Position numbers and translations under genes: made by a program
NCBI GenBank assembly: GCA_945643635.1
Contig: CALZFC010000026.1
Span: forward strand, 434,001-498,000
From: Allodiplogaster sudhausi
Lineage: Eukaryota; Nematoda; Chromadorea; Rhabditida; Diplogasteridae
DNA: 64,000 bases
Reading direction: 5' to 3'
Notes under the pieces: model-generated
Databases searched by the model: none
What the model saw: only the letters and a program-made list of their open reading frames with translations
What the model was told of the DNA's origin: nothing
Shown here: positions 1-12,576 of the stretch, piece by piece
Layout of the letters: each line of letters opens with the position of its first letter
Numbering within the stretch: the stretch's first letter is position 1

Positions 1-769
1 TGGGAACTTCTGCTGGTCGCAGCAGACGGCGCGCCATTTGCCAAGCAGATCGCGCGTCATCACGGCGCACTTCTTCTCAGCCGTGGGTCCTTGGCCTGAA
101 GTTGGGATTACGGGTACCTTTTCAAGGAAACTATGGTTGGACCAAGTCTCGTACCGGGCAGGTAGTTATCGTCCTCACAGTCGTCATCAGCATCCACCCA
201 ACCCTCCTTGCCAGCGGTGACAGCAGCTGAATGTTTTGCCGAGATCTCTTTTTTTATCTTTGAACTTTGACTTTTGGTTTAAAAATAGTGAATCAATAGA
301 TATGCCGGGAATAGAAAAGAGAAAGAAAATAGCTCAACCTCGCACGAATTGATTGGGGTAGACGCCGCACGGCGCAGCGAGTTTTCCGCCCTGCGTGAAG
401 CACATGTCTCTCGCCTGCTCCATAGTCATGGGCTGCTCGACGATCTGCAAAGGACAGAGAGAGAGAGAAAGAGAGAGTGAGAGTGAAAGAGAGAGATGGA
501 GAGAAAAATGGCAAAAACAGCCTGAGTCACAGGTATTGTCTAGGCAAGATAAAAAGAGTCGCTAAGAACTTAATCAACATATGACCTTGTAGCACTTGTT
601 ACCATACGGCTTGTACTGGAACGACGGATCACCACATCCGTCGCTATCAGCAGCAGCTGCAAATGATATGTATATTATCTTAGGAATTTTCTTGTTACAT
701 AAGAAAATATGATTGCGAAAGAGAACCAGCCAGAAGAGCCGAGGACAGGAGAATGCAGAACGAGAGCAT
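1..769 (-). CDS. C-type-lectin-like secreted protein, copy 1 (3' end outside window)
   Basis: Exons, in order of transcription: 727-769, 586-656, 339-444, 155-226 and 1-95. The last exon runs off the left window edge about 33 bases before its expected stop. The exons visible are open and match the intact neighbouring copies. Intron 1 begins GTTC rather than the usual GTAC but keeps GT. This unit has lost about 640 bp of upstream spacer (see finding), so its far upstream region differs from all other copies although its TATA box and proximal promoter are retained. Confidence 0.75.
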
Positions 770-1404
770 TGTCAGAGGCGTAAAGGGGTGAAGAAGAGTC
801 TGTTCTGAATACTTTTATACATATTCCATGGTGTTGTTTCAGCTTTCCAGAGGAGAAGATCATATTCGATGATATCCAAGAGAGTCAGGATTGGCATGCA
901 CCTGCACCTAAAATGACATGTTATTGGATTATACATTGATCAAACTACTTTCAGATGTAGCCAGTGGAAGAGAAAATTGGTCATGGTTTCATAAATTGAA
1001 AATCTTCCTAGGATATACATTTAAGTAAAATTCAGCAATATACCCGGTCGTGCACAGACACTTCTTTCTCCCTCATTGCATGGCTGCTCCATCGGAGTCC
1101 AAGCCAAGCCAGGAATCCAGTACATCTGACATGAGAAACTTTTGCCAACTCTCTTTCCATGAGAAGTATTGTATCACTCCATTTTGTCTGATGTTGAAGC
1201 AATACCCGCCTTGGCAGCACATTACTGCACAATGCAACTCTCATTGTCGTTGCACACCAAATAAACACAGAAGGAGAGATCTTCAGTGAGTTGTATTCCG
1301 TCGTAGACATGAGGAAAGGTTGCACTACTTTTAAAATTGCTTTATTCTCGGGAGTGCAAAGTTGCCAATCGTGCGATGAAAGAGTCTCGATGGATCACTC
1401 TCAC

Positions 1405-2204
1405 TTACAGCGGCGTGTGCGCCTTCTCGCACACGGCTGGGAACTTCTGCTGGTCGCAGCAGACGGCGCGCCATTTGCCAAGCAGATCGCGCGTCATCAC
1501 GGCGCACTTCTTCTCAGCCGTGGGTCCTTGGCCTGAAGTTGGGATTACGGGTACCTTTTCAAGGAAACTGTGGTTGGACCAAGTCTCGTACCGGGCAGGT
1601 AGTTATCGTCCTCACAGTCGTCATCAGCATCCACCCAACCCTCCTTGCCAGCGGTGACAGCAGCTGAATGTTTTGCCGAGATCTCTTTTTTTTATCTTTG
1701 AACTTTGACTTTTGGTTTAAAAATAGTGAATCAATAGATATGCCGGGAATAGAAAAGAGAAAGAAAATAGCTCAACCTCGCACGAATTGATTGGGGTAGA
1801 CGCCGCACGGCGCAGCGAGTTTTCCGCCCTGCGTGAAGCACATGTCTCTCGCCTGCTCCATAGTCATGGGCTGCTCGACGATCTGCAAAGGACAGAGAGA
1901 GAGAGAAAGAGAGAGTGAGAGTGAAAGAGAGAGATGGAGAGAAAAATGGCAAAAACAGCCTGAGTCACAGGTATTGTCTAGGCAAGATAAAAAGAGTCGC
2001 TAAGAACTTAATCAACATTGACCTTGTAGCACTTGTTACCATACGGCTTGTACTGGAACGACGGATCACCACATCCGTCGCTATCAGCAGCAGCTGCAAA
2101 TGATATGTATATTATCTTAGGAATTTTCTTGTTACATAGAAAATATGATTGCGAAAGAGTACCAGCCAGAAGAGCCGAGACAGGAGAATGCAGAACGAGA
2201 GCAT
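1405..2204 (-). pseudogene. C-type-lectin-like gene, copy 2 (frameshift in signal-peptide exon)
   Basis: Exons 2163-2204, 2023-2093, 1777-1882, 1592-1663 and 1405-1532. Exon 1 is 42 nt instead of the 43 nt of every other copy because one G is missing at about 2179-2180 (GCCGAGACAGG against GCCGAGGACAGG). Reading from the usual ATG is therefore shifted from about codon 9, before the signal peptide ends. The other four exons are intact. Two bases are also missing beside the exon-2 donor (ACATTGACC against ACATATGACC) but the GT is kept. It could be a recently killed gene or a base error in the assembly. Confidence 0.7.
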
Positions 2205-3477
2205 TGTCAGAGGCGTAAAGGGGTGAAGAAGAGTCTGTTCTGAATACTTTTATACATATTCCATGGTGTTGTTTCAGCTTTCCAGAGGAGAAGATCATAT
2301 TCGATGATATCCAAGAGAGTCAGGATTGGCATGCACCTGCACCTAAAATGACATGTTATTGGATTATACATTGATCAAACTACTTTCAGATGTAGCCAGT
2401 GGAAGAGAAAATTGGTCATGGTTTCATAAATGAAAATCTTCCTAGGATATACATTTAAGTAAAAATTCAGCAGCATAATGATTGGAATGAAGCTATACTT
2501 AAGTTTTTGGATGCAAATGTTGCATGCAAAAAACGTTTTCAACCTTGTTCTGATTGTGTGCAAGCAGAGCATGTTGAAAACTGGAAGCCGTGAAAGCTGT
2601 TCAAACCTAAGTATGTTCTTTTCTAGAACTGTCACACTCTCGGTATATCAGTGAAGCAAAGCACATTCAATAATTCTAGGATTTCATCTACCCTTCGCTT
2701 CATCTCTTCTCAGTTCTTGCTGGACCTCCCTTAAAAGCGGTGCTCATCTTTCTTTTCTTCCTCATTATTCCTCTGTTTGAGATTTTTTTTGTGAGTACAA
2801 GTGCTGTTTAACTTCCATAACCTGTTTGATTCGTTTTTTTTTTTGAAGAATTAAGAAATGTCCGTAATTGAAAGACCTCCCTCAAAAGTTGTGCTCATAT
2901 TTCTGCCTCATTAAAAAAATATATTTCACAGTTCGAGATTTACTGCATTCCGCTTGCCATTAGCATATCGATCCCCGCCCTCTCATTTTTCTCCTCTCTT
3001 TTCGGCCTATCTTTCGTTTTCTCTCATTGTCTACCTCACTCTATCTCTCTCTCCCTCTCTCTACAGATTAAGTTCCCACTTGGTGCCACCAAGTAGAACG
3101 ATCCAGAGCAATATACCCGGTCGTGCACAGACACTTCTTTCTCCCTCAATGCATGGCTGCTCCATCGGAGTCCAAGCCAAGCCAGGAATCCAGTACATCT
3201 GACATGAGAAACTTTTGCCAACTCTCTTTCCATGAGAAGTATTGTATCACTCCATTTTGTCTGATGTTGAAGCAATACCCGCCTTGGCAGCACATTACTG
3301 CACAATGCAACTCTCATTGTCGTTGCACACCAAATAAACACAGAAGGAGAGATCTTCAGTGAGTTGTATTCCGTCGTAGACATGAGGAAAGGTTGCACTA
3401 CTTTTAAAATTGCTTTATTCTCGGGAGTGCAAAGTTGCCAATCGTGCGATGAAAGAGTCTCGATGGATCACTCTCAC

Positions 3478-4276
3478 TTACAGCGGCGTGTGCGCCTTCT
3501 CGCACACGGCTGGGAACTTCTGCTGGTCGCAGCAGACGGCGCGCCATTTGCCAAGCAGATCGCGCGTCATCACGGCGCACTTCTTCTCAGCCTTGGGTCC
3601 TTGGCCTAAAGTTGGGATTACGGTACTTTTCAAGGATACCGTGGTGGACCAAGTCTCGTACCGGGCAGGTAGTTGTCGTCCTCACAGTCGTCATCAGCAT
3701 CCACCCAAGCCTCCTTGCCAGCGGTGACAGCAGCTGAATGTTTTGCCGAGATCTCTTTTTTTATCTTTGAACTTCGACTTTTGGTTTAAAAATAGTGAAT
3801 CAATAGATATGCCGGGAATAGAAAAGAGAAAGAAAATAGCTCAACCTCGCACGAATTGATTGGGGTAGACGCCGCACGGCGCAGCGAGTTTTCCGCCCTG
3901 CGTGAAGCACATGTCTCTCGCCTGCTCCATAGTCATGGGCTGCTCGACGATCTGCAAAGGACAGAGAGAGAGAGAAAGAGAGAGTGAGAGTGAAAGAGAG
4001 AGATGGAGAGAAAAATGGCAAAAACAGCCTGAGTCACAGGTATTGTCTAGGCAAGATAAAAAGAGTCGCTAAGAACTTAATCAACATATGACCTTGTAGC
4101 ACTTGTTACCATACGGCTTGTACTGGAACGACGGATCACCACATCCGTCGCTATCAGCAGCAGCTGCAAATGATATGTATATTATCTTAGGAATTTTCTT
4201 GTTACATAAGAAAATATGATTGCGAAAGAGTACCAGCCAGAAGAGCCGAGGACAGGAGAATGCAGAACGAGAGCAT
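3478..4276 (-). CDS. C-type-lectin-like secreted protein, copy 3 (reference copy of the array, variant B)
   Basis: Exons 4234-4276, 4093-4163, 3846-3951, 3662-3733 and 3478-3605 join to 420 nt (139 residues). Residues 1-17 are a hydrophobic signal peptide (MLSFCILLSSALLAAAA). Next come a cysteine-containing N-terminal segment (CGDPSFQYKP...KCYK), a CTLD helix/loop (EQARDMCFTQGGKLAAPCG), the segment KEAWVDADDDCEDDNYLPG, and the CTLD core ending KKCAVMT...GKWRAVCC...VCEK. The family fold binds sugars or proteins outside the cell. Here the EPN/QPD and WND calcium-site motifs are absent, so calcium-dependent sugar binding is unlikely. The last intron is under 60 nt. With copy 9 it forms a subtype with KEAW instead of KEGW, a different last intron, and TTTAG/TTAG acceptors. 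TATA is at 4319-4326 and AATAAA at 3414-3419. Confidence 0.82.
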
Positions 4277-4318
4277 TGTCAGAGGCGTAAAGGGGTGAAG
4301 AAGAGTCTGTTCTGAATA

Positions 4319-4326
4319 CTTTTATA
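4319..4326 (-). promoter_or_regulatory. TATA box of array CTLD copy 3 (conserved in every unit)
   Basis: TATAAAAG on the minus strand, 43-50 nt upstream of the copy-3 ATG. The same octamer lies at the same distance in nearly all array units and in the diverged copies at 20.9, 25.9, 26.7 and 36.7 kb. Units 7 and 8 carry TATAAATG instead. Confidence 0.7.
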
Positions 4327-5549
4327 CATATTCCATGGTGTTGTTTCAGCTTTCCAGAGGAGAAGATCATATTCGATGATATCCAAGAGAGTCAGGATTG
4401 GCATGCACCTGCACCTAAAATGACATGTTATTGGATTATACATTGATCAAACTACTTTCAGATGTAGCCAGTGGAAGAGAAAATTGGTCATGGTTTCATA
4501 AATTGAAAATCTTCCTAGGATATACATTTAAGTAAAAATTCAGCAGCATAATGATTGGAATGAAGCTATACTTAAGTTTTTGGATGCAAATGTTGCATGC
4601 AAAAAACGTTTTCAACCTTGTTCTGATTGTGTGCAAGCAGAGCATGTTGAAAACTGGAAGCCGTGAAAGCTGTTCAAACCTAAGTATGTTCTTTTCTAGA
4701 ACTGTCACACTCTCGGTATATCAGTGAAGTAAAGCACATTCAATAATTCTAGGATTTCATCTACCCTTCGCTTCATCTCTTCTCAGTTCTTGCTGGACCT
4801 CCCTTAAAAGCGGTGCTCATCTTTCTTTTCTTCCTCATTATTCCTCTGTTTGAGATTTTTTTTGTGAGTACAAGTGCTGTTTAACTTCCATAACCTGTTT
4901 GATTCGTTTTTTTTTTGAAGAATTAAGAAATGTCCGTAATTGAAAGACCTCCCTCAAAAGTTGTGCTCATATTTCTGCCTCATTAAAAAAATATATTTCA
5001 CAGTTCGAGATTTACTGCATTCCGCTTGCCATTAGCATATCGATCCCCGCCCTCTCATTTTTCTCCTCTCTTTTCGGCCTATCTTTCGTTTTCTCTCATT
5101 GTCTACCTCACTCTATCTCTCTCTCCCTCTCTCTACAGATTAAGTTCCCACTTGGTGCCACCAAGTAGAACGATCCAGAGCAATATACCCGGTCGTGCAC
5201 AGACACTTCTTTCTCCCTCAATGCATGGCTGCTCCATCGGAGTCCAAGCCAAGCCAGGAATCCAGTACATCTGACATGAGAAACTTTTGCCAACTCTCTT
5301 TCCATGAGAAGTATTGTATCACTCCATTTTGTCTGATGTTGAAGCAATACCCGCCTTGGCAGCACATTACTGCACAATGCAACTCTCATTGTCGTTGCAC
5401 ACCAAATAAACACAGAAGGAGAGATCTTCAGTGAGTTGTATTCCGTCGTAGACATGAGGAAAGGTTGCACTACTTTTAAAATTGCTTTATTCTCGGGAGT
5501 GCAAAGTTGCCAATCGTGCGATGAAAGAGTCTCGATGGATCACTCTCAC

Positions 5550-6352
5550 TTACAGCGGCGTGTGCGCCTTCTCGCACACGGCTGGGAACTTCTGCTGGTC
5601 GCAGCAGACGGCGCGCCATTTGCCAAGCAGATCGCGCGTCATCACGGCGCACTTCTTCTCAGCCGTGGGTCCTTGGCCTGAAGTTGGGATTACGGGTACC
5701 TTTTCAAGGAAACCGTGGTTGGACCAAGTCTCGTACCGGGCAGGTAGTTATCGTCCTCACAGTCGTCATCAGCATCCACCCAACCCTCCTTGCCAGCGGT
5801 GACAGCAGCTGAATGTTTTGCCGAGATCTCTTTTTTTTATCTTTGAACTTTGACTTTTGGTTTAAAAATAGTGAATCAATAGATATGCCGGGAATAGAAA
5901 AGAGAAAGAAAATAGCTCAACCTCGCACGAATTGATTGGGGTAGACGCCGCACGGCGCAGCGAGTTTTCCGCCCTGCGTGAAGCACATGTCTCTCGCCTG
6001 CTCCATAGTCATGGGCTGCTCGACGATCTGCAAAGGACAGAGAGAGAGAGAAAGAGAGAGTGAGAGTGAAAGAGAGAGATGGAGAGAAAAATGGCAAAAA
6101 CAGCCTGAGTCACAGGTATTGTCTAGGCAAGATAAAAAGAGTCGCTAAGAACTTAATCAACATATGACCTTGTAGCACTTGTTACCATACGGCTTGTACT
6201 GGAACGACGGATCACCACATCCGTCGCTATCAGCAGCAGCTGCAAATGATATGTATATTATCTTAGGAATTTTCTTGTTACATAAGAAAATATGATTGCG
6301 AAAGAGTACCAGCCAGAAGAGCCGAAGACAGGAGAATGCAGAACGAGAGCAT
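5550..6352 (-). CDS. C-type-lectin-like secreted protein, copy 4
   Basis: Exons 6310-6352, 6169-6239, 5922-6027, 5737-5808 and 5550-5677, 139 residues, no lesion seen. It belongs to the majority subtype (KEGWVDADDDCEDD in exon 4). Its exon-1 difference (GCCGAAGACAGG) is synonymous. The last intron is 59 nt, from GTACGAG to CAACTTCAG, and the exon junction rebuilds NYLPGQGPTAEKKC. Confidence 0.82.
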
Positions 6353-7624
6353 TGTCAGAGGCGTAAAGGGGTGAAGAAGAGTCTGTTCTGAATACTTTTA
6401 TACATATTCCATGGTGTTGTTTCAGCTTTCCAGAGGAGAAGATCATATTCGATGATATCCAAGAGAGTCAGGATTGGCATGCACCTGCACCTAAAATGAC
6501 ATGTTATTGGATTATACATTGATCAAACTACTTTCAGATGTAGCCAGTGGAAGAGAAAATTGGTCATGGTTTCATAAATTGAAAATCTTCCTAGGATATA
6601 CATTTAAGTAAAAATTCAGCAGCATAATGATTGGAATGAAGCTATACTTAAGTTTTTGGATGCAAATGTTGCATGCAAAAAACGTTTTCAACCTTGTTCT
6701 GATTGTGTGCAAGCAGAGCATGTTGAAAACTGGAAGCCGTGAAAGCTGTTCAAACCTAAGTATGTTCTTTTCTAGAACTGTCACACTCTCGGTATATCAG
6801 TGAAGTAAAGCACATTCAATAATTCTAGGATTTCATCTACCCTTCGCTTCATCTCTTCTCAGTTCTTGCTGGACCTCCCTTAAAAGCGGTGCTCATCTTT
6901 CTTTTCTTCCTCATTATTCCTCTGTTTGAGATTTTTTTTGTGAGTACAAGTGCTGTTTAACTTCCATAACCTGTTTGATTCGTTTTTTTTTGAAGAATTA
7001 AGAAATGTCCGTAATTGAAAGACCTCCCTCAAAAGTTGTGCTCATATTTCTGCCTCATTAAAAAAATATATTTCACAGTTCGAGATTTACTGCATTCCGC
7101 TTGCCATTAGCATATCGATCCCCGCCCTCTCATTTTTCTCCTCTCTTTTCGGCCTATCTTTCGTTTTCTCTCATTGTCTACCTCACTCTATCTCTCTCTC
7201 CCTCTCTCTACAGATTAAGTTCCCACTTGGTGCCACCAAGTAGAACGATCCAGAGCAATATACCCGGTCGTGCACAGACACTTCTTTCTCCCTCAATGCA
7301 TGGCTGCTCCATCGGAGTCCAAGCCAAGCCAGGAATCCAGTACATCTGACATGAGAAACTTTTGCCAACTCTCTTTCCATGAGAAGTATTGTATCACTCC
7401 ATTTTGTCTGATGTTGAAGCAATACCCGCCTTGGCAGCACATTACTGCACAATGCAACTCTCATTGTCGTTGCACACCAAATAAACACAGAAGGAGAGAT
7501 CTTCAGTGAGTTGTATTCCGTCGTAGACATGAGGAAAGGTTGCACTACTTTTAAAATTGCTTTATTCTCGGGAGTGCAAAGTTGCCAATCGTGCGATGAA
7601 AGAGTCTCGATGGATCACTCTCAC

Positions 7625-8426
7625 TTACAGCGGCGTGTGCGCCTTCTCGCACACGGCTGGGAACTTCTGCTGGTCGCAGCAGACGGCGCGCCATTTGCCA
7701 AGCAGATCGCGCGTCATCACGGCGCACTTCTTCTCAGCCGTGGGTCCTTGGCCTGAAGTTGGGATTACGGGTACCTTTTCAAGGAAACCGTGGTTGGACC
7801 AAGTCTCGTACCGGGCAGGTAGTTATCGTCCTCACAGTCGTCATCAGCATCCACCCAACCCTCCTTGCCAGCGGTGACAGCAGCTGAATGTTTTGCCGAG
7901 ATCTCTTTTTTTATCTTTGAACTTTGACTTTTGGTTTAAAAATAGTGAATCAATAGATATGCCGGGAATAGAAAAGAGAAAGAAAATAGCTCAACCTCGC
8001 ACGAATTGATTGGGGTAGACGCCGCACGGCGCAGCGAGTTTTCCGCCCTGCGTGAAGCACATGTCTCTCGCCTGCTCCATAGTCATGGGCTGCTCGACGA
8101 TCTGCAAAGGACAGAGAGAGAGAGAAAGAGAGAGTGAGAGTGAGAGAGAGAGATGGAGAGAAAAATGGCAAAAACAGCCTGAGTCACAGGTATTGTCTAG
8201 GCAAGATAAAAAGAGTCGCTAAGAACTTAATCAACATATGACCTTGTAGCACTTGTTACCATACGGCTTGTACTGGAACGACGGATCACCACATCCGTCG
8301 CTATCAGCAGCAGCTGCAAATGATATGTATATTATCTTAGGAATTTTCTTGTTACATAAGAAAATATGATTGCGAAAGAGTACCAGCCAGAAGAGCCGAG
8401 GACAGGAGAATGCAGAACGAGAGCAT
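7625..8426 (-). CDS. C-type-lectin-like secreted protein, copy 5
   Basis: Exons 8384-8426, 8243-8313, 7996-8101, 7812-7883 and 7625-7752, 139 residues, intact. The coding exons match copy 4. Differences lie in the intron-2 polypyrimidine tract, a GA-rich run on the plus strand at about 8112-8155, and in homopolymer lengths. Confidence 0.82.
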
Positions 8427-9699
8427 TGTCAGAGGCGTAAAGGGGTGAAGAAGAGTCTGTTCTGAATACTTTTATACATATTCCATGGTGTTGTTTCAGC
8501 TTTCCAGAGGAGAAGATCATATTCGATGATATCCAAGAGAGTCAGGATTGGCATGCACCTGCACCTAAAATGACATGTTATTGGATTATACATTGATCAA
8601 ACTACTTTCAGATGTAGCCAGTGGAAGAGAAAATTGGTCATGGTTTCATAAATTGAAAATCTTCCTAGGATATACATTTAAGTAAAAATTCAGCAGCATA
8701 ATGATTGGAATGAAGCTATACTTAAGTTTTTGGATGCAAATGTTGCATGCAAAAAACGTTTTCAACCTTGTTCTGATTGTGTGCAAGCAGAGCATGTTGA
8801 AAACTGGAAGCCGTGAAAGCTGTTCAAACCTAAGTATGTTATTTTCTAGAACTGTCACACTCTCGGTATATCAGTGAAGCAAAGCACATTCAATAATTCT
8901 AGGATTTCATCTACCCTTCGCTTCATCTCTTCTCAGTTCTTGCTGGACCTCCCTTAAAAGCGGTGCTCATCTTTCTTTTCTTCCTCATTATTCCTCTGTT
9001 TGAGATTTTTTTTGTGAGTACAAGTGCTGTTTAACTTCCATAACCTGTTTGATTCGTTTTTTTTTTGAAGAATTAAGAAATGTCCGTAATTGAAAGACCT
9101 CCCTCAAAAGTTGTGCTCATATTTCTGCCTCATTAAAAAAATATATTTCACAGTTCGAGATTTACTGCATTCCGCTTGCCATTAGCATATCGATCCCCGC
9201 CCTCTCATTTTTCTCCTCTCTTTTCGGCCTATCTTTCGTTTTCTCTCATTGTCTACCTCACTCTATCTCTCTCTCCCTCTCTCTACAGATTAAGTTCCCA
9301 CTTGGTGCCACCAAGTAGAACGATCCAGAGCAATATACCCGGTCGTGCACAGACACTTCTTTCTCCCTCAATGCATGGCTGCTCCATCGGAGTCCAAGCC
9401 AAGCCAGGAATCCAGTACATCTGACATGAGAAACTTTTGCCAACTCTCTTTCCATGAGAAGTATTGTATCACTCCATTTTGTCTGATGTTGAAGCAATAC
9501 CCGCCTTGGCAGCACATTACTGCACAATGCAACTCTCATTGTCGTTGCACACCAAATAAACACAGAAGGAGAGATCTTCAGTGAGTTGTATTCCGTCGTA
9601 GACATGAGGAAAGGTTGCACTACTTTTAAAATAGCTTTATTCTCGGGAGTGCAAAGTTGCCAATCGTGCGATGAAAGAGTCTCGATGGATCACTCTCAC

Positions 9700-10502
9700 T
9701 TACAGCGGCGTGTGCGCCTTCTCGCACACGGCTGGGAACTTCTGCTGGTCGCAGCAGACGGCGCGCCATTTGCCAAGCAGATCGCGCGTCATCACGGCGC
9801 ACTTCTTCTCAGCCGTGGGTCCTTGGCCTGAAGTTGGGATTACGGGTACCTTTTCAAGGAAACCGTGGTTGGACCAAGTCTCGTACCGGGCAGGTAGTTA
9901 TCGTCCTCACAGTCGTCATCAGCATCCACCCAACCCTCCTTGCCAGCGGTGACAGCAGCTGAATGTTTTGCCGAGATCTCTTTTTTTTATCTTTGAACTT
10001 TGACTTTTGGTTTAAAAATAGTGAATCAATAGATATGCCGGGAATAGAAAAGAGAAAGAAAATAGCTCAACCTCGCACGAATTGATTGGGGTAGACGCCG
10101 CACGGCGCAGCGAGTTTTCCGCCCTGCGTGAAGCACATGTCTCTCGCCTGCTCCATAGTCATGGGCTGCTCGACGATCTGCAAAGGACACAGAGAGAGAG
10201 AAAGAGAGAGTGAGAGTGAGAGAGAGAGATGGAGAGAAAAATGGCAAAAACAGCCTGAGTCACAGGTATTGTCTAGGCAAGATAAAAAGAGTCGCTAAGA
10301 ACTTAATCAACATATGACCTTGTAGCACTTGTTACCATACGGCTTGTACTGGAACGACGGATCACCACATCCGTCGCTATCAGCAGCAGCTGCAAATGAT
10401 ATGTATATTATCTTAGGAATTTTCTTGTTACATAAGAAAATATGATTGCGAAAGAGTACCAGCCAGAAGAGCCGAGGACAGGAGAATGCAGAACGAGAGC
10501 AT
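9700..10502 (-). CDS. C-type-lectin-like secreted protein, copy 6
   Basis: Exons 10460-10502, 10319-10389, 10072-10177, 9887-9958 and 9700-9827, 139 residues, intact. One base differs just downstream of the AATAAA signal (ATAGCTTTATT on the plus strand near 9631). The intron-2 tract carries CACAGAGAG, a variant shared with copy 8, which suggests exchange or a two-unit duplication step within the array. Confidence 0.82.
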
Positions 10503-11774
10503 TGTCAGAGGCGTAAAGGGGTGAAGAAGAGTCTGTTCTGAATACTTTTATACATATTCCATGGTGTTGTTTCAGCTTTCCAGAGGAGAAGATCATATTC
10601 GATGATATCCAAGAGAGTCAGGATTGGCATGCACCTGCACCTAAAATGACATGTTATTGGATTATACATTGATCAAACTACTTTCAGATGTAGCCAGTGG
10701 AAGAGAAAATTGGTCATGGTTTCATAAATTGAAAATCTTCCTAGGATATACATTTAAGTAAAAATTCAGCAGCATAATGATTGGAATGAAGCTATACTTA
10801 AGTTTTTGGATGCAAATGTTGCATGCAAAAAACGTTTTCAACCTTGTTCTGATTGTGTGCAAGCAGAGCATGTTGAAAACTGGAAGCCGTGAAAGCTGTT
10901 CAAACCTAAGTATGTTATTTTCTAGAACTGTCACACTCTCGGTATATCAGTGAAGCAAAGCACATTCAATAATTCTAGGATTTCATCTACCCTTCGCTTC
11001 ATCTCTTCTCAGTTCTTGCTGGACCTCCCTTAAAAGCGGTGCTCATCTTTCTTTTCTTCCTCATTATTCCTCTGTTTGAGATTTTTTTTGTGAGTACAAG
11101 TGCTGTTTAACTTCCATAACCTGTTTGATTCGTTTTTTTTTTAAGAATTAAGAAATGTCCGTAATTGAAAGACCTCCCTCAAAAGTTGTGCTCATATTTC
11201 TGCCTCATTAAAAAAATATATTTCACAGTTCGAGATTTACTGCATTCCGCTTGCCATTAGCATATCGATCCCCGCCCTCTCATTTTTCTCCTCTCTTTTC
11301 GGCCTATCTTTCGTTTTCTCTCATTGTCTACCTCACTCTATCTCTCTCTCCCTCTCTCTACAGATTAAGTTCCCACTTGGTGCCACCAAGTAGAACGATC
11401 CAGAGCAATATACCCGGTCGTGCACAGACACTTCTTTCTCCCTCAATGCATGGCTGCTCCATCGGAGTCCAAGCCAAGCCAGGAATCCAGTACATCTGAC
11501 ATGAGAAACTTTTGCCAACTCTCTTTCCATGAGAAGTATTGTATCACTCCATTTTGTCTGATGTTGAAGCAATACCCGCCTTGGCAGCACATTACTGCAC
11601 AATGCAACTCTCATTGTCGTTGCACACCAAATAAACACAGAAGGAGAGATCTTCAGTGAGTTGTATTCCGTCGTAGACATGAGGAAAGGTTGCACTACTT
11701 TTAAAATTGCTTTATTCTCGGGAGTGCAAAGTTGCCAATCGTGCGATGAAAGAGTCTCGATGGATCACTCTCAC

Positions 11775-12576
11775 TTACAGCGGCGTGTGCGCCTTCTCGC
11801 ACACGGCTGGGAACTTCTGCTGGTCGCAGCAGACGGCGCGCCATTTGCCAAGCAGATCGCGCGTCATCACGGCGCACTTCTTCTCAGCCGTGGGTCCTTG
11901 GCCTGAAGTTGGGATTACGGGTACCTTTTCAAGGAAACCGTGGTTGGACCAAGTCTCGTACCGGGCAGGTAGTTATCGTCCTCACAGTCGTCATCAGCAT
12001 CCACCCAACCCTCCTTGCCAGCGGTGACAGCAGCTGAATGTTTTGCCGAGATCTCTTTTTTTATCTTTGAACTTTGACTTTTGGTTTAAAAATAGTGAAT
12101 CAATAGATATGCCGGGAATAGAAAAGAGAAAGAAAATAGCTCAACCTCGCACGAATTGATTGGGGTAGACGCCGCACGGCGCAGCGAGTTTTCCGCCCTG
12201 CGTGAAGCACATGTCTCTCGCCTGCTCCATAGTCATGGGCTGCTCGACGATCTGCAAAGGACAGAGAGAGAGAGAAAGAGAGAGTGAGAGTGAGAGAGAG
12301 AGATGGAGAGAAAAATGGCAAAAACAGCCTGAGTCACAGGTATTGTCTAGGCAAGATAAAAAGAGTCGCTAAGAACTTAATCAACATATGACCTTGTAGC
12401 ACTTGTTACCATACGGCTTGTACTGGAACGACGGATCACCACATCCGTCGCTATCAGCAGCAGCTGCAAATGATATGTATATTATCTTAGGAATTTTCTT
12501 GTTACATAAGAAAATATGATTGCGAAAGAGTACCAGCCAGAAGAGCCGAGGACAGGAGAATGCAGAACGAGAGCAT
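11775..12576 (-). CDS. C-type-lectin-like secreted protein, copy 7
   Basis: Exons 12534-12576, 12393-12463, 12146-12251, 11962-12033 and 11775-11902, 139 residues, intact. Its TATA box carries a T-to-A change on the plus strand (ATACATTTATA at about 12617), giving TATAAATG. Copy 8 shares this change. Confidence 0.82.

Noticed and set aside
3410..3727. Plus-strand open frames of 81-106 codons in every array unit
   Set aside because: They lie antisense to CTLD exons 4-5, have no splice or signal features of their own, and are copied only because the unit is copied.
5108..5470. 120-codon minus-strand frame in each array spacer
   Set aside because: It contains no recognisable domain, ends in the CT/GA tract, and the diverged spacer at 19.6 kb does not keep its sequence beyond the shared block.
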